From positions 1-18,325 of the forward strand of contig JAHDGT010000030.1 of assembly GCA_020631675.1 (NCBI GenBank): a stretch of DNA of 18,325 nt. The letters run 5' to 3'. This stretch comes from Bacteroidota bacterium (GTDB taxonomy: Bacteria; Bacteroidota; Bacteroidia; Chitinophagales; UBA2359). Positions within the stretch are counted from its first letter, which is position 1. Each line of letters starts with the position of its first letter. Below the pieces are notes generated by a model, which worked only from the letters and a program-made list of their open reading frames with translations, was not told the DNA's origin and ran no database searches. Position numbers and translations under genes: made by a program. Of this stretch, positions 8,799 through 16,600 are shown piece after piece.

Positions 8799-8962
8799 GC
8801 ACTCACACGCCATTCAGCACATTTAATACCACTGCTATCCCTCGCGCGAAAAATAGTTAGTGAGTGTTCTACCCTTATTAGGTGGTGTAGGGTTCTATGA
8901 AGATAATTGAATAGGTGATTTGATTCAAATAAAGACCAATTTAATCAATGCACAAACTTTAT

Positions 8963-10426
8963 CTATTCCAAACTATAGTTTTCATCTAGTTGGATTATTT
9001 CTTTGGGTATCCATATGCGTAAATAATCAAAGAAATGGCCAAAAAGAATATGTTGTTTATTTACTTCTAAAAAAATAGAAATATCAGAAAGGGTTTTTAG
9101 TGTTTTACTTGTGTTTTGTGTCTTCAGGTAAGTTCTGATTAGTGATAAAAAACTGTTTAAAAGATCAAAAGACTTACCTTCTCTTTTAAGTTTACGGCTA
9201 AGTGAGACCAGCTGATTTTTGGCAACGGAATGGATGCCTAATTTATGATTAGTTAAAATCCAGAGTATATTATCATGTACGAATAAAGGAATTTCTGAGT
9301 CCACGGGAAACGGCGGCATATACAAGTAGTATACATCGGAAGCTGCCTTGTAGTCTAAATTAGAAAAAAAATAGGCTCCGGTAAAATGTCTGAGTTCGAC
9401 AGCGTGTTCAACATATTTATTAGAACGAAGAAGTTGACGAATGGTATTTAAGTCCTCTGTAGATATGATTTGATTGCAGTTAATGTATGCCCTTACAATA
9501 ATTTGCATTTTTTTGTATTGGAGTGGCTCCTTATAATAAGGCGGTATTTCTTTATCAAGTAACCTTAGCTTCGATATTTGATCTTGAACGATAGCGAGAT
9601 TTTTTTCGTGACTTTTTATATATATATCATTCAATTTCAGATTCAGCGTTCTTGGGAAAGTATTGAGCGTTTTGTTTGCCGTTAATGTCTTACGTATTGT
9701 TTCCAAAATACTTAAAGAGTTATCTGTTTCATAAACGTCATCATAGCATAACAAAAGCCCATAGTAAGCGGTTAATTGTACATCTACATTTTTAATAGGT
9801 TGTGTCAAAAAGTCGCGAAAACGTGCGGTTAGTTTTTTGTTTTTTGCAACATAATCACTTTCATACATACCTGAGACAGCAAGTTCCCTTAGCTGAAGAT
9901 ATAATAGATTGGATGTGAGTAACACTTTCAAATCCGTTAATTCATTAATCGCACTTGTGTAATATTTTTGTTGTTTTCGTGTTTCTTCTTGCTGATTTTG
10001 ACCTTTAAGGCTTTCTATTACTGCTAATAATCGATATGCCATTATTTTAAAAGAGTGATAATAGGGATGCGTTTCTTCTAATACAGGAAGCAGCTTCTTC
10101 AATGCTTCATCATATAGTTTCTTATTAATTAATATTTGTGCGATAATAAGTCTCTTGTGTGCGTCTAAATCATTTAATAGATATAAAGAGTCCAAGATCA
10201 TTTTCTTTAGATTCGATTTTGATCGGGAAAACTCTGATTTACTGATTCCGGACGAAGTTTCTTTGTATAGTTTATTGTCGTCATACGATTTCATATCGGA
10301 AATCTTATCGAAAATGTCGATTAAATATTCTTTCTTCTTCGAGGACGAAACATCAATATATAACTTCAAAGAGCGTTTCTCGCTTTTTGACATGTTATAT
10401 ATTAATTTATGTAGATTTTCTGACAC
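8963..10426 (-). CDS. Helical, TPR-like Bacteroidota protein of unknown function (SEKR-type N-terminus)
   Basis: The product is 487 residues from the GTG at 10426. It opens with SENLHKLIYNMSKSEKRSLK, which resembles a widespread Bacteroidota family of uncharacterised proteins starting (M)SExLxxLIxSLxKSEKRxFKL. The rest is a run of predicted amphipathic helices with TPR-like spacing (for example KLYDEALKKLLPVLEE, about residues 100-115), without signal peptide or membrane segment, so a cytoplasmic scaffold or regulator is plausible but unproven. No catalytic motif is visible. An ATG at 10543 would add 39 basic residues that do not fit the family. GTG 10426 is preferred because the family motif starts there and an A10 tract lies just upstream, as in A-rich Bacteroidota leaders. 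The gene is AT-rich (15, 19 and 18 G+C per 60 in three sampled rows) compared with about 27-36 per 60 in sampled sprA rows. It converges on sprA and diverges from the 10699 gene. Confidence 0.75.
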   Translation of the reverse strand: MSENLHKLIYNMSKSEKRSLKLYIDVSSSKKKEYLIDIFDKISDMKSYDDNKLYKETSSGISKSEFSRSKSNLKKMILDSLYLLNDLDAHKRLIIAQILINKKLYDEALKKLLPVLEETHPYYHSFKIMAYRLLAVIESLKGQNQQEETRKQQKYYTSAINELTDLKVLLTSNLLYLQLRELAVSGMYESDYVAKNKKLTARFRDFLTQPIKNVDVQLTAYYGLLLCYDDVYETDNSLSILETIRKTLTANKTLNTFPRTLNLKLNDIYIKSHEKNLAIVQDQISKLRLLDKEIPPYYKEPLQYKKMQIIVRAYINCNQIISTEDLNTIRQLLRSNKYVEHAVELRHFTGAYFFSNLDYKAASDVYYLYMPPFPVDSEIPLFVHDNILWILTNHKLGIHSVAKNQLVSLSRKLKREGKSFDLLNSFLSLIRTYLKTQNTSKTLKTLSDISIFLEVNKQHILFGHFFDYLRIWIPKEIIQLDENYSLE

Positions 10427-10457
10427 GCTTTTTTTTTTAAATGTATAGCTTTTTGAA

Positions 10458-10485
10458 CAAAACGTATATTTTTTTTGAATTACAA
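10458..10485 (-). promoter_or_regulatory. Candidate promoter for the - strand helical protein gene
   Basis: On the - strand, TTG (10485-10483) is followed after 16 bases by TACGTTTTG (10466-10458). This is a TAnnTTTG-like -7 element with one extra T. Transcription would start about 25 bases before GTG 10426, which agrees with that start and leaves the ATG at 10543 upstream of the transcript. The match is imperfect and the spacer is at the short end. Confidence 0.3.
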
Positions 10486-10600
10486 TAAAATGCTTCGATT
10501 TTGAAAGTAAAGATGGGTTTTGTGCTAAGTGTCTGAAATTCAATAGATAAGAGTTTTGCTGTTGGGTTTGGGACTTGAAAATGCACCGATTGATTGCAAT

Positions 10601-10628
10601 TTTGAAAGTCTAATAGGTACTGATTTTG
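10601..10628 (+). promoter_or_regulatory. Weak candidate promoter for the giant surface protein gene
   Basis: TTTG (10601-10604) is followed after 16 bases by TGATTTTG (10621-10628), seven of eight matches to TAnnTTTG. The implied leader is about 60-65 bases to ATG 10699. No better pair was seen between 10560 and 10698, but the consensus is loose and this could be chance. Confidence 0.2.
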
Positions 10629-10698
10629 GTGAATCGAAATAGAAGAAAGTCGCTCGTTGAGCTGCACTTTATGGTTATGAGTCACCAAAAAAAATGAG

Positions 10699-13600
10699 AT
10701 GAATAGATTAAGATTTATTCGAACAGCCCTTTTCTTAATTGTAAGCTTTATCTGCTTTACAAGTTTAAAGGGACAGACCCAAATTGGTTGCCCACCTGAT
10801 ATTAAGATGTATGATTTACGAGGAATCACTCAGTTCGCACAAACTGATTCACTTGTATTATGCGGGGCTCCTGATACCTTGGCACTATTGATTTTTTCCA
10901 CAGCACCTGGCGATATCACGAATGCCGAGTTGGTCGTTGACCTGCCTCCCGGTATGAACTACGCTGGTACAGTGGAAGGGCTTTACCCTTGGAATATAAT
11001 TCAAGAACTGGATGTGAGTAATGAGAATGAACCTACTTTCTTATTGCCGAACTTAGCTGCTTCATCTGTATTCGTCGCACATGTATTAGTACGCGCCAAT
11101 TGCGATGTCAATGTAACAGAAGAACCTGCCGAATTAAAAGTATCCGTCAATTATAATTGGAATGATGAATTAGGAGATGCTTATGCTTGCTCGGATACGT
11201 TCGAACCACTAGCTGAATTCAACTCTGAGTTCAGATTCCCGGTCCTGAACGTATTGTCTGTAATGGGGAATAATGATTCAGATATCGAATTGACCGATAG
11301 AGAAATGATAGATTGTCATACAGTGACCATATCACAAGACGGTATTAGTGCTTATGTGAATGATTTTGATTTTTTTATTGATGGTTTGGATGATAGTAAG
11401 TTGATTGTGACCAGTGTTTCCGCTAACGGAAACACACTTCCGTACACCTATGATGCGACCAGTCAACAACTAATGGCAACGATCGATGGTACTTATTTTA
11501 CGGGCAATTTTGACCCTTTAGGTTTTACACCTGATATTTATTTTAATGAGAATGAGCAAGTGACGGTAGAGGTTTGCTATCAGGTGGTAGAGTGTTTTGA
11601 TACACAAACCAGCTTTCTGACTTATGGCGCACTTTATGGTTGTGAGGAGGAATATTGTAGCGAAGCCAGTGAAAAAGAAGGAACAATAACTTTCTTACCC
11701 GATTTTGAGGCAACGCCCAACGCGGTTAATTCTTCACTGAATCAAGCGGGTGCTTTTTGTGGTGATAATATTATTTGGAGCACCTCGATCAGTTCAAGTA
11801 ATACAGATCCAGTAGATGGACTTTGGACTGACCTGATATTAAATTGGGATGCATGTGAAGGGGGGAACACCCAAACAGCAACTGTCCGTATAGGTGGTGT
11901 GCCTGTGGCATATACCACCAATGCAGGTGGAGATATTGTGGTCGATCTGACCGCGAATACTACTGCGATCCCTGGGGTTTCTGATGAAGATGATGATGGC
12001 TTCATTGATGATTTAGCGGGTGGTTCGTCCATCGATATAGAAGTAGAAGTAGAGGTGGTCTGCGCTGATGAGAATGCGGAGACTTGTGTGTCCACAAACT
12101 GTGTGGTGGACCAAATAGAACTATTATTCAAACGCAATTGTGGTCAGAACGAGCAAGATTTTGCAGATTTAGTTCCTCCTATTAGTTGGGGCTACGGTGA
12201 GACTAGTTTCTCGACCAATGAAATTGAAAGTACAAAGAATCCTGGTTATGTCGTTACAGAGGATGTTGTATCAGGAAGCTGCTCTTCTTGGAATCCAACG
12301 AATAACGGTTTTGCCTTAGATTATACGTATGGCTCTAACAACATTAGTGCTTGTGAGAGTGGAACCGTTTACGCCGAAATTTTGATTACAGGATCACTTA
12401 CCAGAACTGGTGCTGATGCTTTCCCTCCAGGTTTTCCTAATAATCAAAATGAATGGGCAGAGGTGAGGTATGCCGATGGTTCGGCTACTTTCAATGGTAC
12501 GGCTGTTGCAGCCACAAGCTGGAACTATGAAACGGATATAGTGACAGGAGATACTGTTGGTATAAAAATTATTATACCAGCTGGAGATAGTACTGTAGGT
12601 CCTCAAAATTACTTTTACAATCTTGAATTTAATGGCAGTTGTAGCCCTCCTGATTGGTTAACCACGGAATGGCAGGTTAAAGAAGAGTGTGCGGATTGTA
12701 CAGATTGTACAGTCTTACGCTCTTGCCATTCAACGCTGACTTATATTGAGTGGAACAGTGCAACTTGTACCTGTGGTTGTCCGCTCGGTGCCTCAGTAGA
12801 ATTCGAAAGGTGTAACTATGGGTATACAGATTGTACCATGAGCACAAAATTGACCAAAGATCAAATTCCAGAAGAAGACTTGACGCGCTTTTTACCAGGT
12901 GACACGATGCTCATAAAAGCCAAATATTGGTTTAACAACGCTGGTGCTTACGAAACATTTAAAGACGCTAAAGAATTTGGGTTTACTATTGAATTCCTTG
13001 GCTGGAATGTTGGACATTCAATGGATTACACCCGTGCAGAACTACAAAGTATCCATATTCAAAATGCGGATGGAACGAAGACACCTATGGGAGTGCCTGA
13101 TGCGTATATCAATGACTATTCTACAGCGGCAGAGTCGGGTAATTTTCCGAAAGTACTAATCGCAAATATAGGAGGAACTTCATATGGACCTTGTGGTGAT
13201 TGTCGTTTCGACGATTCTTATATTAATCCTGATTTTCCATTCACACAAACGAATGCGGATGGTTTGGACTTTGATACTTGTGAGGATACTGCTACGAGTT
13301 TAGGTGTTCCTGGTCCGATTGCCGTCCAAGGACCTGTTTTTTATCAAGGAAATGCTAATTGGCGAAACGATAGAGAAGATTTAGATGATAGAATGCATTT
13401 GTATTATGTTAGTGGGTCCCCAGTATGTGAAGGTGGGCAGTCAGGTTGGGGCGGAGCCAACACGAATGAGCTTGTTGATCAATACGATATCACAGCAACA
13501 GATACCTTCGTTTTAGAAATTAAGACCGTACTGGCTAATGATGGCTACTTCAATCAACCTTGGGGAAATAGCGGTGTTTCAACTGTGCTAGCGGATCCAA

Positions 13601-16600
13601 ATTTCTATATTCGAAAAATATTTGAAGAAACAACTTGTACGAGAGAGGATTTGAAGAGTTGTGATTCTACCACACCCTATGAATTCTGGGCACCTTCTAC
13701 TACTTGTGAAACCACAGTTAATGTAGAAAATTGTGATGTGCAGGTAGAGCATACTTTCCGTACAACTAATGAATTGCCAGCAGTAGCATCGGGTGTTACC
13801 CCTTGGTTCGAGAATGAATATCGACCAGCTATAGGGGTTGACTATATAGAACCTTTCTTTCCGAATAACCTGGTTTATACTGGTGGCATGACAATAACCA
13901 ACCCAGACGGTTCCACAGCACTTATAGACGATATGTGGATCGATGATAGTCAAGGGAATCTAAGCTGTATACCTGATGCTTCGGGCGGTCTCTGTTGCTT
14001 GGCGGAAGATGCTGCTGATTATGCTCGATTAAGAGTGGTCGATCAAATGTACCTCGACGGTAAAGAAAGAGGTACTTGCTCTACAGGAAACGGCAATTTT
14101 GGTTTCGGACAATTGTCTGGTGATCCTTTCCCGCTTTTGTCGGTAGGGGGAAGCAATGGTTGTGAATTCAAAGTGAGTTATAGTTTGCAATCGTTATGTC
14201 CTGAAGAGATCGAATCGGCTGGTTTTGGTATCAATGCACAGATGACCGATATGTATTTGATGCAGCATATCAACCAAAATGCTCTATGGGAGGTCAATAA
14301 CACTAAATGGGACAATGCTGCTTTTGGGGGTGGTGGAAATCCGTTTGTTGCCCTTGCGGCTGCGGAAGGCTTATCTTTAGTAGGTGAAGATGATTACTGG
14401 AAGCCTTTCGGATTGGATCCGGATTTACATTACCATCCAGGACGTCACTATAAACATGAGGTGACCACACCAGATAATTTCGTGGATAATAGTACGACCT
14501 ACCCACCTTTGATCCCTACGGTAGATCAAACTTTAATAGCCGATTTAGAAGGTGAGAATGAAGTTGTAATGCATCAGGTCTGTGCCGGTGTAGGGGGTGG
14601 TGCCACACATGAAAATGTAGTGACCACTATAAGTATTCCATCACCTGTAGGCTTAATTGGAGTGCTAGACATAGGCGGTGCACCACTGTCTGCGAATTTA
14701 CTCAGCAATGATGGTACTTATTCGATTTATCAGGTTTTGGTGCCTGATCTTGCACCAGGAGCATGTTTTGATATGCAGCTGGTCACCGAACTATTATTCT
14801 GCCCCATAGGATTGGATGTGGAAACAACAATTTGCGTTAAGACCGTATCTGGATGTATCGAAGCTGATAAAGCCGCCTTACTCGGAGCGGCAGGAGGTTC
14901 TTGTGCTGATGCGGAGACTTGTTACCAATACATCAGCGATGAGGCGGAAATTCAAGCGGAATGGATACTTCCTGAAAATGGGGCTGAATACGGTCTTTGT
15001 GATACCATACCTTTCGAGATCAGAATAAAGAATGTTAAACCCGCCTTATTGGTGAATATTGACCCTAGTTGGTATTTACCTGCCGGTTTAGATGTCGTAG
15101 AAAATTCATGGGAGGTCGCCTATCCGGGCGGACCAGTCAACACAGGTGCGTTCATCTCCGCGCCAGCGGGAGATGCTCCCAATCTGGGATTAAGTTCGCT
15201 GGGTAGTGAATACAGCTATAACAGCACTGGTGATTGGTCAGCAGAGCTAGCGCTGAATGGCTTGCCGGGCATTACTGACAATTCAGCCCTGACCGATTCT
15301 AATAAGGTACTGATTCGTTTCAAAGCAGTATCGGTCTGCGATGAGTTCGTCAGTGGTTCGGTAGCTCGATTGCAGGTGACAGCCTCTGATCCTTGTGAGT
15401 CGACCATCAGTACGCCGGTTTTAGAGAGTGTTCCTATCGTGATCGATGAAGCCGATCCGGATGATTATGCCAAGATGCTGACCTTCGCCGAGCCGACGAA
15501 TATTCAATGCGGTGATAATGCGATTGTGAGTTTCACCAGTCTGAACGTATCGCCTTTCAATGCGACCACGGAGTCCACACGAATGTGCTTGATACTACCT
15601 CCTGGTGATTTGAGTTATATACCGGGTTCTATTAACTATACGGCACCCTTCGGTTTTGATGCGAACGCGGAAGAGACAATTAATGCCGATACGCTAAAAA
15701 TCTGTGTCGATGTTCCCGATGGGATAGGTCCCGGAGAATTCTATAGTCTGGATCTGGAAGTTTCTTTGAACGAAGCGGTGGATTGTGGTACACAACAACT
15801 GGGAATAGACATTATTTCCCGTTTGGAGAACCGCTTATGTACAGCCACGGATACACCATGCGATGTTTTCGTAGTAAATAATGTTAATCCTTTAGTGGAT
15901 GTGGTTTTCGGGCCGCCTCTGATCGTTCCTGAACTAGAGCTATCAGTAGCTTGTGGTGATGATCCTGATAATGTTACAATCAATTATGATTTCGAGTCGA
16001 TCAATCCGGCAACAGGTGAACAATACGATGGGCCTGTCACCATTGTCGCCTATAAGGATGTTAATTTTAATGATATAATAGACGCTTCTGATATCGAGCT
16101 CGCCACTGACGGGGCAGTGGTGAGTCTCGCTCCGGGCGATACGGCACTCCTTAGCGGAACGATGACGATCCCGTCCGTGGACGCCTGTCCGGTACTCTTT
16201 GATATACAGCAAGTGAGTGATTGTGTTTGTGATAATATCACCTTCCCGATCAATGAAATCGCACCGGAGTTTTTAGCGGATCTGGGAAAAAGCGAGATAC
16301 TATGTCCGGGCGAGGATCTGACGATCGACGTCTGCGGGGATTATACATATAGCCTTGATCCCGCTACCGGAGGTACACTGACGCACGATACCACGAATGA
16401 TCAGGTGGTCGTCAATATAGCCGACGGCTTCGGTATAGACGATCCCGTGGTACTGAAGGTGGCAGGAGCTTTGGGCGGCTGCTCCGAGCTATTCAGTTTG
16501 AATATTTACGCCTTATCTGAGCTAGAAATAGGTCCTTTCACTGATGTCGCGGTCTGTTCTAATGAATGTACAACGCTTGATATCAACCTGGCGACAGAAC

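Larger units (their letters stand above)
8372..8962. other. Intergenic repeat mosaic between convergent genes
   Basis: This 591-base gap lies between the 3' ends of sprA (+) and the - strand gene. No coding frame in it looks real; the longest ATG frame I checked, at 8534, stops after about 22 codons. It holds two hairpin-plus-T-run terminators for sprA (8394-8419 and 8463-8507), a perfect palindrome (8446-8459) and a cluster of short repeats from 8544 to about 8800. From there to 8962 I see only an AT-rich tail with weak inverted repeats and no clear terminator for the - strand gene. Confidence 0.6.
10427..10698. other. Divergent intergenic region with candidate promoters both ways
   Basis: This 272-base AT-rich gap separates the starts of the - strand helical protein gene and the + strand giant surface protein gene. 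It contains a run of ten T (10429-10438, A10 on the - strand) immediately before the - strand start and weak Bacteroidota promoter-like pairs for each direction. A - strand frame across 10437-10829 exists but shows no protein character. Confidence 0.5.

Noticed and set aside
8578..8850. tRNA or known small RNA gene in the GC-rich intergenic block
   Set aside because: No cloverleaf, no T-loop GTTCRANNC box in a proper context; only separate hairpins are seen.
10155..10448. 97-residue + strand frame antisense to the helical protein gene
   Set aside because: A shadow of an AT-rich real gene; no motif and no upstream signals.
10694..10702. ATG at 10694 as start of the surface protein
   Set aside because: It is out of frame and meets TGA at the third codon; ATG 10699 gives the signal peptide.
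10437..10829. 130-residue - strand frame across the divergent gap
   Set aside because: It overlaps the start and signal peptide of the giant surface protein on the other strand and the start of the helical protein gene; composition is not protein-like.
11742..12137. 131-residue Ser/Thr-rich - strand frame
   Set aside because: Its Ser/Thr richness is the reverse-complement image of Asp/Glu/Gly codons in the giant surface protein.
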